This document shows positions 51,240-64,000 of a stretch of 64,000 nucleotides of DNA, piece by piece (the first letter of the stretch is position 1; each line of letters opens with the position of its first letter). Location of the stretch: the NCBI GenBank assembly GCA_013397455.1, contig VYZB01000078.1:1899454-1963453 (forward strand). The letters are read 5' to 3'. This stretch comes from Crotophaga sulcirostris. Lineage: Eukaryota; Chordata; Aves; Cuculiformes; Crotophagidae. Both the position numbers and the translations under genes were made by a program. The notes beneath the pieces were generated by a model, which was given only the letters and a program-made list of their open reading frames with translations, was not told the DNA's origin and made no database searches.

Positions 51240-51420
51240 TGGTATTCACTGAGTTGAAGGGTACATACAAAGTTGTGGAGATTGGGGGACATCTAAGAAG
51301 GCTGGAAGGAGGCTAATGAATCCTGTCTACAAGAGGGATTAAAGGAGGATCCAGAAAATTAAGGGTCCATCAGTCTTACTTCAGCTGCTGGGAAAGTTCT
51401 AGAATAAATCATTGGGAAAA
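51240..51420 (+). mobile_element. Decayed CR1 RT piece, plus strand
   Basis: Across small lesions the plus strand reads WKEANESCLQEGLKEDPEN then SISLTSAAGKVLE, corresponding to the CR1 [19 protein letters not shown] block. It is short, with a stop inside. Confidence 0.6.
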
Positions 51421-51519
51421 GTGTGATTTAGGAAACCTAATAACGAGATCTAGAATACACGGCATCCAGTTCCTGATGTAGAATGACATGTGGTGATTGG
51501 TCATGTTTGTTCATGCACA

Positions 51520-52138
51520 ACTGAACGAGTCTTCTATAGGTACATCAACCAGAAAAGGAAGGTTAAAGGAAGCGTACGCCCACTGATGAACAAAAATGGC
51601 GACCTCATATCAACAGACAAGGAGAAGGCTGTGGTACTCAACAACGGTTTTGCCTCAGTCTTCACTGACAACTGCTCTCCTCACTCCTCCTGGTTCAATG
51701 GACAACAAGATGGGGATCAGGAGTGTAGCCCTTCTAACTGTAGGGGAAGATCAGGTTCGTGACCACCTAAGAAACCTGAACATATCTAAGTCTATGGGAT
51801 CTGATGAGATGCATCCCAGAGTCCTGAGAGAATTGGCTGATGTGGTTGCCAAGCCACTCTCCATGATATTGAAAAGTCATGGCAGTCAGGGGAAGTCCCC
51901 ACTGACTGGAAGAAGGGCAGTATTGTGCCCATTTGTAAAAAGGGTAGAAAGGAGGACCCTGGGAACTACCAACCTGTCAGCCTCACCTCTGTGCCTGGGA
52001 AGATCATGGAAGAGATCCTTCTAGAAGCTATGCTGAAGCACAGGGAAGGCAGGGAGGTGATTCGAGACAGGCAGCAGGGCTTCACCAAGGGCAAGTCCTG
52101 CCTGACCAACCTAGTGGCTTTCTGTGATGGAGTGACTG
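51520..52138 (+). mobile_element. CR1 RT fragment, plus strand, without 3' end
   Basis: Plus-strand frames encode FYRYINQKRKVKGSVRPL, LRNLNISKSMGSDEMHPRVL and [20 protein letters not shown], then [18 protein letters not shown], where the match stops abruptly. Frameshifts separate the blocks. This and its neighbour are the only CR1 pieces on this strand. Confidence 0.9.
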
Positions 52139-53022
52139 TATCACGTGCAGAGTGTTCACAATATTTTCATTTTTCTATATTAGATGCTAAAGGTTTATTA
52201 TTTGGAAATTTATCCTGTCACAAAAATGAACGTATATCTGAACTCTCAGACAACATTTGAAATTGGTAGCAACTGTTATGAATAATTGCCAGGCAATTTG
52301 AATTCCCTAAGAGATTTCCCTTTAGAATCCTTCAACTGTTGGCATTCAAAAGAAAAACAAAATCCCAAATTCACATCTGCAACAGTAACTCTTTCTTTAC
52401 AACCTGATCTTTAGTTGGTAGCTATTTAGTTATGATTTCCCTCAAATAGTAAGTAGAAGCAGCTAAAAGATTTTTGGGAATGTTTTATTTGTAAATGTTG
52501 AGAATAAACTAACATCCACTGAACAGACAAGACGAAGGAAAGAGGAGAAAGTTTGTACTGTAAAGGGACAGTTCACAGTGTATTTATTCAGTCAGGTAGG
52601 ATCAGACAAGGCTATGAGGATTTCTCAAAGATGAAATAATTTAAGTTTTCATGGATAAGTTGCAAACCAATGCTCTTGGTTGCTGTCCCTTTTTTTCACT
52701 AGAGTGTGTTTTTCACTTCCCACTCAACAGCAGCAACTAATAGAATATTTCTATTTTTATCCTCAGATGTTTTTTCTCACAGCGTTAGCCACTGATGAAT
52801 GTATGGGATGTGAATTTGGGATTTAAAATTGTGAAAACATTGAGATGTATTATATCTAATGCTGTTCCTGCTTTTATTGCTTTTATTAATCGTTACTGCC
52901 ATCTACAGGGAAGACATAGGTTGATGAATAAAATGAGACACTTCGGTCCTCTATAGGCTGCCAGAGCCTATTGGGACCTTGCAAGTACTCCCTCAACATC
53001 TTGTTCTTTTCTTTCTATTTTC
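52139..53022. other. Intergenic stretch between CR1 pieces, nothing seen
   Basis: AT-rich DNA without recognised coding, RNA or repeat content. Confidence 0.5.
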
Positions 53023-54425
53023 ATAGAACCATAGAATCATAGAATATCAGTTTTGAAGGGATCTAAAGGATCACCTGGTCTGAACTTTCTTGGCAAAAGC
53101 ATAGTCTGGGCAAGTTGACCCTGTAACCTGTCCAGCCAAATCTTAAGTGTCCAATGTTGGGGAAAATCCACCACTTCCCTGAGGGGATTATTCCAATGGC
53201 TGATTGTTCTCATTGTGAAAAATTTTCCTTGTGTCTGATTGGAATCTTCCCAGGAGCAACTTGTATCTATTACCCCTTGTCTTTTCCATTTCACTGCTTG
53301 TAAAAAGGGAGTCTCCATCTTCTTTGTAGCTTCCCTTTAAATACCAGAATATGGTGGTAAGGTCTCTCGTAAACCTTATTTTCTCAAGGTTGAACAAACC
53401 CAGTTCTCTCAGCCTTTCCTCATATGGCAGGCTTCCTAGTCCTTTGATCATGTTTGTGGCCCTTCTCTGGACCTTCTGCAGCCTGTTCACATCTGTTTCA
53501 CACAGCAGGGACCAAAACTGAACATGGTATTTCAGGTGTGGCCATACAAGCACTGAATAGTGGGATAATGATGCCTTTATCTCTGCCAGTGATGCCATTA
53601 TTGATGCAGCCCAGCATCCTGTTGGCTTTCTTTGCCAGAGCAGCACACTGCTTGCTCATAGTGAGCGTGTTGTCCACCAGCACCCCCAAGATCCGTTCCA
53701 CAGAGCTGCTACACTCCTCTGCTACACTCCTGGATCATGTTTCCCCAAGTGCAAGACCTTACACTTGTTCTTGTTGAACTTCATAAGGTTCTTGTTAGCC
53801 TGCTCTTCCAGCCTCTTCAGTTCTTCCTGCAGGGTGGCTCTGCCTTCCAAAGTGCCCACTTTCCCACTCAGGTCACTATCATCTGAAAATTTCACAAGGT
53901 ACCCTTGATCCCATCATCCAGATCACTTATGAGGATAAACGGTGTCGGGCCCTACATCCATCCCTGGGGAACCCCACTTGTAAGAGGTGGCCAGTTTGAA
54001 GATGAGCTATTTACTGCCACCCTCTGGGTGCAGCCTGTCAGCCAGTTCCCCACACACAGCACAGACCACTTGTCTAGACCATAACGCATCAGTTACTCCA
54101 GGAGGAGGCTGTGTGAAAGCATATCAAAAGTTGTGGAGAAATCCAGGTAGACAATGTCCACTGTTCACCCCACATCAACCAAGCAGATTATTTTGTTGAA
54201 GAAGGTGATCAGGTTTGTCAGGCATGATTTGCCTGTGGTGAATCTGTGCTGGTTTTTCCCAAGCACATGCTTCATTTTGACTTTTGATAGACTCCAGGAG
54301 GATTTGGTCCATAACTTTCTCAGGGACTGAAGTAAGATCAATGCGCTTATAAGTTCCGGGATCCTCTTTCTTGTAGATAGGGGTGACATTAGCCTTCCTC
54401 TGGTCTTCTTCCTCAAAAGAACACG
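53023..54425 (-). mobile_element. CR1 LINE fragment, about 1.4 kb with 3' end
   Basis: The longest CR1 in the window. It begins at the 3' end (ATAGAACCATAGAATCATAG) and extends into RT with minus-strand KQCAALAKKANRMLGCINN and [19 protein letters not shown] 13-base duplication (CTGCTACACTCCT) lies near 53707-53732. Confidence 0.94.
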
Positions 54426-54628
54426 TGATTTTTATGTAAACAAGTGTCGTTAGAATACAAATTATACTTTAATGAAGGAAGATTATTTGGCACAGTACAG
54501 TATAATTGGATAAAACAGAAATACTGAGATGGATATGATTGATGCATGTTGTTCACTTGTGTCTTCTCATCTTAAATAGCTAGAATGCTGAAAGTCTTAG
54601 TGCATAAGAAGTCTAGCAGTGCTTAGTG

Positions 54629-54831
54629 CAGGGGTATCAAACTCATTTTCATGGGGTGGCCACATCAGCCAGCTCCTGCAGCGTAATGCGCACTGCACAC
54701 ATGACCAGCACTGGCAGGAGCGCAGGGCCAAGGATCTCGGCGCTGCCAACGGGTACAAACAAGGTGCCAGGCCAGAAAAAACAACATCGAGGACTGGATT
54801 CAGCCCACAAGCCTTGTGTTTGCCACCCATG
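54629..54831. mobile_element. Short hAT-like element, copy B
   Basis: Starts CAGGGGTATCAAACTC and ends TGTTTGCCACCCATG. It aligns along its length with the copy at 35105-35309 in the same orientation, including CTCCTGCAGCGTAATGCGC and TGGCAGGAGCGCAGG. Flanks GCTTAGTG and GCTCAGAG agree at 6 of 8. Confidence 0.65.
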
Positions 54832-57800
54832 GCTCAGAGAGAGCCTCTTCTGACCTGGTGGCTGCAGACGAGCCTCACATGAAAGCACTATCTGGTAGCA
54901 CAGAATTAGTGGCTATTAATTTTCAAAGTACTGCCATTTTCTAAGACATAACTGCTACACCAGAATTAAGTACTGTCTGTATTAAACAATTATCCATACA
55001 CCCACTCACAATCTCTTCCACTATTACCAGCATACAAGACAATAAAACTAAATGGATATTTAAACACTCTGAATGATTGGACAAATTCCCAATACAAGCA
55101 TGTTGCCACCTTCAACACAGAATTGGCACTGCAATACTGTAAATTACAGACAGGCAGACCTAGCAGAACTCAGATCTAGGAGACAGGAGTAAAAAAATCT
55201 AGACATTTTAAAGACTTCATAGTATTTTTTTCTAAAATTGTAGCAAAATTACAGTAAATTACTTGGCTATAGAAGAAAAGAATAAAACCCCACACAACTA
55301 TCAGATCATACTTAGAAAGCAAAACCCTAATATTAACTAGCAATGAAAGAGCCAGAATAATTCCAATGAAGACACTACAATGTCAGGAGTTACTCGAAAA
55401 ACAGGTAAAAGCAATTGACCTTTATTCAATTCTCTTTACTTTGTTCAACCAGGGATCAGAATCAATCAATACTTTAAAATGTTAATGCTAAAATCATTCC
55501 CAGAAAAGCATTACAGAAAAGCCTGGACATACAAAAGGTACTGAAAACAGTGCCATTACTGATTAGGTCTTAAGATCCTACCACCTTGAACATACTCACA
55601 GAGTCAAAATGCCAAAAAACCACCACAGAATTTGTGAATGGCTGCCTCTAAGTGGACCAAGAAAAGCAGTGGCATAGAAAACCACCAAGTGAAACAATGG
55701 CAAACCCAGAAGTTTGAAGAGTGAGACCAACAGATACAGAAACAGCAGAAAGCATGGTCAGTGGAAGCCTTTACTGTTAAGATTTACAAATAGACCAGCA
55801 GTCTCCAAAATCCCACCATGGGCATTTGTTCTATTCTTGCATGCCACAGTCCCCAGCTCCAAAGACAAATCTGTAAAATTATTATCAAAGGCATAATTCC
55901 ATTGAAGCTGAACAGGACAAACTGATTGCTGCATACTCCCAAAGCTCACACAGAGTTTTAGACAGCCACATAGTTGAATTATCTCGGGGAATGCACCTAC
56001 AAAGCTTACAGCCCCTTTGTGGCACTAGAGTAATTTAGAAACTGGAGTGTGACACAGAACCAAAGTTTCTGCCCCAGAGGTGAGAATTTAGGGATTACAA
56101 TCATTCATGTAAAAAAAGTCAAAACCTTTCTGTTTTTTCAAGTCAGCCCAGTAGCAGAACCTCCTAGTGCTCTTTTGATACTGGCAAATGCTGGACTTCA
56201 CAATCATTGTGAATTGCAGAGGTGCAGTTTACAGTCAATGCAGTGAATAATTTCTCCTCAACAAGTTGCACCTCATTGTTTTTGCAGTAAAACTCCATAA
56301 GAGCTTCAAGATGCAAGATTAGACATTTGTGAATTTAACTGCTTTCTAAATTAACTCAAATAAAACAAGATTCAGACAACCAAACTCTTCCTTTATTTGC
56401 TTTTCTAAAAAACAGAATCACTACTTTAAACATAAACTAGCAAGCAACCAGAGTCATTTAGTCCTTCACTTCACAGAAAGTATTATTTGACAGAAGTTCT
56501 TAGATTTAAACTGCTGAATAGCTTCCTTGCTACCTGTGGGTCCTGAGGCATATCGAATAGTTGTCCCCTCTTACACTGCTTCGGTTTGCATGACAGAGTG
56601 GTCTCAGGACACACTAAATGGAATCCTTCTGGATGAAACTAAATCAAATTAGACACTCCAGAAATAGACTTTGTCAGTAAATGGTCATGTAGTCTGTGTG
56701 ACCAAACTAGATCTAGTTCAAAGTAAACACACTTTTCCATTCTTGCCTCCTTCCTAAATAAGTATAGTTTGCATACCAAGGCCCCAGCTCCAATGATTCC
56801 ATTCTACAAACTTGTAGAATTTACTACAAGGACCTCCTTTTTGCTTCTTCCTACTAAGCTGTTGTGCATGTAGATATAACATTCCAACTGAAAGGGATTT
56901 ATGAGAAATGTGTCATGAGTGTTTGTAATTTCAAAATCTATGTAATCATAGAGGTTGTTTTAGCAGGGTTTAATAAAACTTTAAGAAAATGAAATGGAAA
57001 AGAAAAAAATGCATTGCATTCAGAAACAAATAAAAAAACCTTGGTACTTGTTTTGGGATTTTTTTTAGTCATCATAATAACTAATATTCAAGCAACAGAT
57101 AATAAACCAGTCACAGTTTTTGTAGCTTCAGCTATCTAGTGTTCAAGGGCATGAATGTTTCTTAACAATTAATCTCAAAGAAAATAAAAGTTTCCCAGGC
57201 TAAAAATCAAGCAGGTTTATCTTCTCCCAGCTAAGTCACAGTTGACTGCATACAGAATGTTTCCTGCAGAACACTACTAAAAGCTTTACAGAAATCAAGA
57301 ATAGCTGCTCAGAAAAAAACCAAGCATATGGCTAACATTTCAGCTGGTGGATACTAAGAGTAAACAGAAAATTTGTAGGAAGTTTTTTGTCTCAGCAAAA
57401 CAGACGTAAGGGACATAGGCTGAAGTAACTCTATCAAAATGTAAAGACGATGAACCTAAATGACTGAAGTTTGCAAAAAATCCATTCACAAACAAGAACA
57501 CAGGAGCATGAAGAAAGGCTAGGCATATTTGGAGGGGCAGGGGCAAAAGGGCACAAATTGTTTTCTTTCACTTAAATTCACTGAATAATGGATACTCTGT
57601 TTAACCAATAATCAGGGAAAAGGTCTCAAAAACTACAAAACTCAGATGGTACAATATGGCATATCTGAAAGTATACAGCAGCATTTACTTAAAGAGATTC
57701 ACACCTGGCTTTCCTAGACAGCCCCATTCCAGTCTTATTTCTGGAGAAGCAGCTGTGCTGATGGGCAATCCCATCTTTTCTAATTTTTGAACTCTTCAGA

Positions 57801-59096
57801 TGATTAAAATAAAATTTGACCTGTATACCAAAACTTGGAAGCTGCATAAAACAGTGGTTGCATAAACATGAGAGGTCTAGTGTGCCAGTCTTGTTGAAGG
57901 AAATTATGAGACATGCTCAACAGCTACATTTTCTTCTCAGCACAAGTCAGCTCCAGAGTCAACCACTGCTGGGAGTACATAAGCAGGAGACAGAGAATTT
58001 ATAATCATGCATAGCAGTGGAGTAACTTTAAGCAATTGGAGAAAAGGGTGGGGCGGAGAGAAGGAGGGAGGTCTCAAGTGACAGCAGGAAAGGATAAGGA
58101 AGACACTAGAATAGATGTGAACAAAGTAAATCAGAAGGAAAAACAGGTTTCATTAGTTCTTCTGTAAATGGAATAATTTGTTTTATTCAGAGATGCTAAC
58201 CAAGTGAGCCTCTCCATAGGCTTTATAATAATGTGTGAACTAAGTGACATGGTACTCCTCTGCATCATTACATCAAGTGTTGTGCCATGAAGAGAGCCAG
58301 AAACTTTCCTGACCTCCCACAGAAATTCTGCAGCATGTCAAAGTATGAATCAGTGCCTGCTAATTCTGTACGTCAACCACAAGAAGATCTCTGAATCAAA
58401 TCCCACTTCACATTACAACTAACAAATCACAACTTCATCACAAAAGAAAGGTATTAACCTATATCTATTTCAGTTTACATGGAGCTCACTTGCTTTACTA
58501 ATTCTGAGCCTGTATGTTAAGGACCCTAAGCTGTTCCAAATAATGTCAAGAGAGTCCTGCAGAAAACCCCAAAGCCACTTGCCTGAAGTTATGCAGCCTG
58601 AGCCCTGCAGCAAGAGCTCCTTTTTCACCCTCAGAACACTTCTGGAAAACCAATCCACTTAAATGTAAGTTGCTTAAAAATGTATGGCTGAGAAATAAAC
58701 TTAGTATCCACCCCAAAAGTGCTAGTCTCCTTGGAAACTTACACTGGAAATACAATAGATGAAGTGGCTGTCCATATTTCTTAACCTATTAGGCATTAGG
58801 AAAACATTTTGAATCATACAACCTACCCTCCTCTGCATAAAAATACTTGTCTCCAGAGCATTTCATTACCACTACCAAAGCAGTCAATCATCACATTTAG
58901 AAGTTTGTTCACACAGAGGGTCATTAGCATAGTATAATTACAGGGCATCCTTGCCAGAAACTTATGCTGTCATACAACTACCTTCCTGTAATCCGGTCTT
59001 ACTTCCATTTTCTTTTCAGTGTAGACTGATGAATGGAATTAGGCTTGTACAGCCAGTTATCAGCTACTCTGAACAGTAAAGACACAATTCCAAAGT
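54832..59096. other. Intergenic stretch, nothing recognised
   Basis: AT-rich DNA; open frames are short and occur in all frames. No splice-bounded conserved segment was identified. Confidence 0.5.
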
Positions 59097-59515
59097 AGCA
59101 CAGAATCACAGAATGGTTTGAGTTGGAAAGGACCTTTAAAGACGATCTAGCTCCAAATGCTCTGTCTTGGGCAGGGATCATATTTGGCTAGGACAGGTTG
59201 CTTAAAGCCCTGTCCAATCAGACTTTGAATGCTTCCAGTGATGGAGCATCCACAACCTCTCTGGGCAACCTGTTCCACAGTCTCACCAACCTAATCATAA
59301 AGTTGTTCTTCCTTATGTCACATCTAAATATACCTTCTTTCAGCTCAAAATGACTAGTCTTCATCCTGTCACTACAGGCCCTGATAAAAAGTCTGTCTTC
59401 ATCTTCCTTCTAAGTTCCCTTTAAGTAATGAAAGACTGCCATAAGGTCTCCCCAGGGTCTTCTCCAGGCTGAGCAACACCAACTCTCTCAGACTTTCCTC
59501 CTAGGAGTGAAAATC
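59097..59515 (-). mobile_element. CR1 LINE 3' end
   Basis: Starts AGCACAGAATCACAGAATGG and continues through TTGCTTAAAGCCCTGTCCAA and CTGGGCAACCTGTTCCACAG to the TTCTCCAGGCTGAGCAACAC block. Confidence 0.93.
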
Positions 59516-59929
59516 TGAGTGCCATATTCTAGTCTCTTAACGTGCACCTAAAATTAAAGTAATACATACTTTTTTTTTCTGCATAATACTATGAGTAGTA
59601 CATCACGATTAAGCAGGGTTAAAAGTACAGATATGTTCTTGTATATACTTTGAGATATTCTTAGCTTTGCACTTTATACCAAGACTATTGTGGTCTTTCC
59701 ACAACACAGCCACGTATTAGACGGGGTTGGAATCTCCTTATCTAGTTACGCTCACATTGCTGTATTTGAGGAAAGTGTGAATGTTCATCCCAAAACTGGA
59801 GCTGGAAAAATAATATTTTAAGTAAATTTTTGTCAAAATGTTTACTATGTGATAGTGGCTGAACTACAGCTCAAAGTGAAACAAAACCTCAAAACCACAG
59901 TAAGCCAAGAACAAGAACCTTTGAATTCT

Positions 59930-60290
59930 GGCTGCCACCCTGGAGTGCTGTCCCCAACTCCCACTGAGGTGGCAGACCAGGGGCTCTCGTACCGTCCCTC
60001 AGAACCTGAGGTGCCACTCCCATGCTTTATTCTATCAAGCCCAGTGCTGCCCCCTCTCCCTTCCAATCTAGTTTAAAGCCCTGTTGATTAGTCCAACCAG
60101 CTTCTTGGAAAGCATCCATCTGCCTTTGGGGGACAGGTGTGCCCCATCGTTTGCCAGCAGACCTGGCGTGCAGGCCAACCCATTGTCAGGAACCCAAAGT
60201 TCTGTTCTTCGCACCATATTCGGAGGTAAAGCATGTCCCTGAGGCCTATGCAACACCGAATAAATTAGGCCTACTTCCCCCATGGGCTCT
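59930..60290. repeat. GC-richer block, possible old dispersed repeat
   Basis: A block of distinctly higher GC than its flanks. Phrases such as AAAGCCCTGTTGATTAGTCC and GTGCCCCATCGTTTGCCAGC are reminiscent of an ancient sauropsid interspersed repeat. The class is not known to me, and no termini or target duplication were found. Confidence 0.35.
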
Positions 60291-60299
60291 ATGTTCACT

Positions 60300-63200
60300 G
60301 TCAGGATACATTTCAGAATATTCCTAGGACATACTTCACTATACTAAAGAACAGTTTCTAAAAGGGTTTATAATTTAATGGTAAACAGGAGAAACAAAAT
60401 TGTTGCAGAAACACCCTCAATTCCCAGCTACAGAATATCAACAGAATTACACAGTAATTTTAAATTAAGCTTGGGGGGGTGGGAGTGGGGTGTGGAATTT
60501 GGGATTTCAGAACAGCATGTATTTTTCTTTTAAAGGACATACAAAACTTCCATGGTTTAAGGGCAACATAATCAGGACTCTCTCAAACCCTGAACAGTGC
60601 TCCAGAGAAATCCTCTGGACAGAGCCCATTATTCCCACGCAGCCTTAAGAGCTGACTTCTCTTTGCTTGTCCCTCTCACTTTATTTCTCTTACATAGCCA
60701 CTCATTTTCAGGGTTTGTGCCTTTTTAGTTTTAGGTCCTTTGATGTCATCATGTACCAGTGTGGCTTAGCACCAGGTGTGATGCTGGCCTGCAGTGCGCC
60801 GGGCGTATCATGGACACAGCAGGGAAGCCCAAGCAAAGGGGGTGTGTGAACACTGCCTGGAAAACTGGCTAATTGCAGAAGCCTAAGTCCCAGAATAAAC
60901 GTGTCTTCCCTCAGACTCTTCCCACTTCGTTTAGAGAAAACGAAAACAGTCTTGCAGGGAAAAGGGTGTAAGAACTTTTTATTAGGCTCAATTCTGATTA
61001 CAAGAGTTTTCTCCATTCCAGTGCCATTCTCCTCTTCCCAGGCATCTCTCTTCTTGTCAGTGTAGACTTCATGATTTCCAAGCAAGCTCAACAATGAAAT
61101 GCTAAATCAGACAGACAGCAATATTATATCATATTTTCTGACAAAAGTGCGCAAAGTTCCTTCTCTCCTCTACATGAAAAGAAACTTCTTTTCTATGTGT
61201 GATATATGGCATTTACAGTATAATTTTGAAAAACTATACTTCTGATTAAGAGTTTAAAAGTTTAAAAAGTTATTGGGTTCACATCAGGTAAAACAGCCCC
61301 ACACAATGGAATTTCTTTTTCTTAGACTACTGTCATTTCAATGGCAAAAATCCTTCCAAGAATCAGACATAAACTAAATTATTAGAGTTTAAAGAATTTT
61401 CCATACAGTTAGAACTAATTTCTTAAATTTATGAAACACAGTGAGTAAATGTAATAAAGGTTCAGGAATAAGAGGACATTAAATTAGGAATAAAGAGGAA
61501 CAAAGATTCGTATCATAATCTTACATACTTACTTGAAATTAATTCTCTCCACAACTTTCCATGATGTTGCCAGATGATTGTACACAGTGGCTGTAGTGTA
61601 GTAACATGGTAGTGCAGCATAATGTGGCTAGTCAGCAGGCAATTCAAAATACAAGTATTGCACTATATTGCTCTTCTAGTAAAGAGAGAGAAAAGGCATT
61701 CCATGTCTTTTCTCTATATCAAGAACAACCACACTCGAAATGTCCAAAAAATTTGCTCCCTCACGTAAAGCAAGAAAGAATAAAAATGTCTTCTGAGATT
61801 TAAGCCTCGTTGTCTTGACCACTTAACTCTTCACATGTCACTTTTTCAGAGCTTTAACATTACTACTATTGTAGACAAAAAGTCCTAAGATAATGTTTTG
61901 TTGACAACAGCATAAAAATGTTGTCAGTTTTATGCATATGAACTGGCTGCAACTTCAAAAAGGAATAGAAGCCTGAATTCTGTGTAATTTAAGCGCAAAT
62001 GTGTTACTACAAGGAGGTTTGGATTCTTTCAAGCTCAGAATAAACAGCTGCCCTGCTAGGTAACAAATGAGCAACATTTTGTGGCAAAAGGAGAGAAAAA
62101 AACCCATAACCACAAGAAATGAAAAAAATTTGCAAAATTCAAGAAGAACTACATATTTCATAGCATTATCTCCTACCTACTTCACAAAAAAACCCCAAAC
62201 AAGCCAAATCATTAGTGTAGTAAGCTGATCTGATTAAATACATTCCTCTAGAACCAATACTCGCTAAATGACTTCCAGACAAGAAAACAATAGATTTATT
62301 TAAAACCTTTTCCTTATTTAGCATATTAATAACAAACAACAACAAAAAGCATTAGCAATAGTCTTTCTACAAGTACCAAAGTCTTCCTCCTTTTCTTGAC
62401 TTCAAAAGACACCTTGGTAAGGTTTCCCTTTCTTTCCCTTCCAGGGGAAGAAAACCCCTGGATTGAGAGTCTGAAAAGAAATACAACAAAGCCTGGAAAT
62501 GGGGCAGAGGGGCTCAGATAAACCTAGATAAAAAAAGAAAGCAAAGGAAAAAGCCCTGCAAAATTTCACTTTCACAGCTCAGTGCTCAATAATAACTGAA
62601 ATAAAACCCCCTTATCCTGGAAATACAGCTAAGCAGTGGTTGTTTACTTGGAAAGTAAATCTACCCTGCAGATACCTGTACCTACCCATAGATGCCTTCT
62701 ATAGAATTGAGCACCGAATATTTACTTTTGTACTGCTTTTTTTCCAACTAGGATGTTCTGTGAACTAATGAGAACTACTTAAAAAACATCAAAGTGGGTT
62801 TTTTTAAATACTTCTCAAGTATACACTTCTTGAAACTTACTTATTTAGCTGAAATATTTAATCACCAGAAAAGGCATTCGCCTCACAGGCTGGCTTTTCC
62901 TATGCATAAGAACTCTTTCAGAGAATGTACCATTTGACAGTTGCTGATTGCCATTTATTGTAAAATTTAAGTTGCCCTGACAGCTTTCCTCATTCTGATC
63001 CACATGAAAAAGTATTTTTCCTTTAACAAACAACAGTGGGTTTCAAATATGTCTTTGGTGGTGATGGTTGGCAAAGTAGCCTACTTATATATCAATGTGC
63101 TTATTCTGCATATAACTAGAGAAAAAATTATGTATATGCAAGGTTGCTGTTGAATTTTGTCAAACTGCCCATCGAGTCAGGAAAAAATACTCTCTCTCTC

Positions 63201-63529
63201 TCTCCCTCACTCCAAACTATGAGGTACAGCCAATAACCCTTTCTTAAAAAGATATTTGGGATATTGTTTTTCCTAGCAAACTCAGGCAAAATGAACTAAT
63301 GAATAAAGAACTGGTAAAATATGCACTTCTGCAGAACTTGTGCTTTAATACAGAAATACATGGATGCTGCAGCTGCTATCTGCCAGGTTCCTGTACTCAA
63401 CTTTCATATCTCCAAACCTTGTTGCACATTAAAAGCGCCACGACCAAGCACAAAGTAATCTACTTCTGTTTGGTAAGAGGCAGATGACTGTGTTTTGCAT
63501 AGAATGCATTTACAAAGAAATGCTACTTT
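60300..63529. other. Intergenic stretch, nothing recognised
   Basis: AT-rich DNA with a G-rich patch near 60474-60490. A minus-strand open frame of 128 codons at 61094-60708 has no recognised motif and may be chance. Confidence 0.45.
63190..63210. repeat. (CT)n microsatellite
   Basis: A run of CT dinucleotides followed by CCCTCACTCC. Confidence 0.8.
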
Positions 63530-64000
63530 TTCACAGTATCACAGTATTACAAGGTTGGAAAGGACCTTTGAGATCATCAAGTCCAACCTATAACCCAACA
63601 CTAACACCAACTCATCTTCTAAAACACAGCACTGAGTGCCTCATCCAGTCTCCTCTTAAACACCTCCAGGGATGATGGTCCACCACCTCCTCAGGTAGCA
63701 CATTCCAATGGCCAACCACGTTTTCAGTGAAGAATTTCTTCCTAATATCAAGCCTAAACTTCCCCTGACAAAGCTTGAGTCCATGTCCTCTAGTTCTGTC
63801 ACTGGTCACCTGAGGGAAGAGACCAACCCCTGCCTGACTACAACCTCCTTTTAGGTAGTTGTAGAGAGCAATGAGGTCTCCCCTGAGCCTCCTCTTCTCC
63901 AGGCTAAACACCCCCAGCTCCCTCAGTCGCTCCTCACAGGGCTTGTGCTCCAGCCCCTTCACCATCTTTGTTGCTCTCCTCTGGACACCCTCCAGTATCT
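63530..64000 (-). mobile_element. CR1 LINE 3' part, runs off the window
   Basis: Begins CACAGTATCACAGTATTACA and continues through CTTCTTCCTAATATCAAGCC and CTCTTCTCCAGGCTAAACAC. The minus-strand translation is [20 protein letters not shown]. It is still inside the element at the last base. Confidence 0.94.

Noticed and set aside
51490..52260. Plus-strand open frames of 90-142 codons as genes
   Set aside because: They are frameshifted pieces of one CR1 reverse transcriptase.
60708..61094. 128-codon minus-strand frame
   Set aside because: No motif or splice context recognised; a frame of this length can occur by chance in 64 kb.
1..64000. tRNA, rRNA, CRISPR arrays, bacterial operons
   Set aside because: None visible; the window has vertebrate intron-exon organisation and LINE repeats.

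Overview
The window looks like avian (at least sauropsid) nuclear DNA. It is AT-rich and intron-rich, with one CpG-island promoter. It holds about a dozen CR1-type LINE fragments, most on the minus strand, and several short hAT-like DNA-transposon relics. The main gene, PUM3 (Pumilio homologue 3, Puf-A/KIAA0020), lies on human chromosome 9p24, a region that corresponds to the bird Z chromosome. The Z assignment is inference from synteny and is not visible in the sequence.

PUM3 fills positions 8398-31905 on the minus strand. Seventeen coding exons could be placed from splice sites and from protein similarity recalled from memory. Their lengths sum to 1920 bases, exactly 640 codons, and every exon junction keeps frame. 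The protein is therefore about 639 residues, against 648 recalled for human. The ATG sits in a strong start context 10 bases inside an exon that follows a good splice acceptor, so a non-coding first exon is expected in the CpG island at about 31.98-32.58 kb. The stop codon is at 8398, with a polyadenylation signal about 240 bases downstream.

Upstream of the PUM3 promoter, on the same strand, is an unexpected second gene or gene relic. Four segments at 48389-48491, 48086-48190, 39643-39820 and 37410-37493 match successive parts of CARM1/PRMT4 (coactivator-associated arginine methyltransferase). They are in the right order, free of stops, and flanked by usable splice sites, one of them a GC donor. 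I could not find the exon carrying the AdoMet motif I, the middle of the beta-barrel, the N-terminal PH-like part or the C-terminal tail. A CR1 copy occupies the interval where some of the missing exons should be. This is either a strongly diverged paralogue or a decaying one.

The remaining sequence (about 0-8.1 kb, 34.4-37.4 kb, 39.8-48.1 kb outside the CARM1-like segments, and 48.5-64 kb) shows no gene I can support. It contains CR1 pieces, hAT-like relics and microsatellites. Gene-family statements rest on reading translated segments and on recalled family sequences; no search was run.
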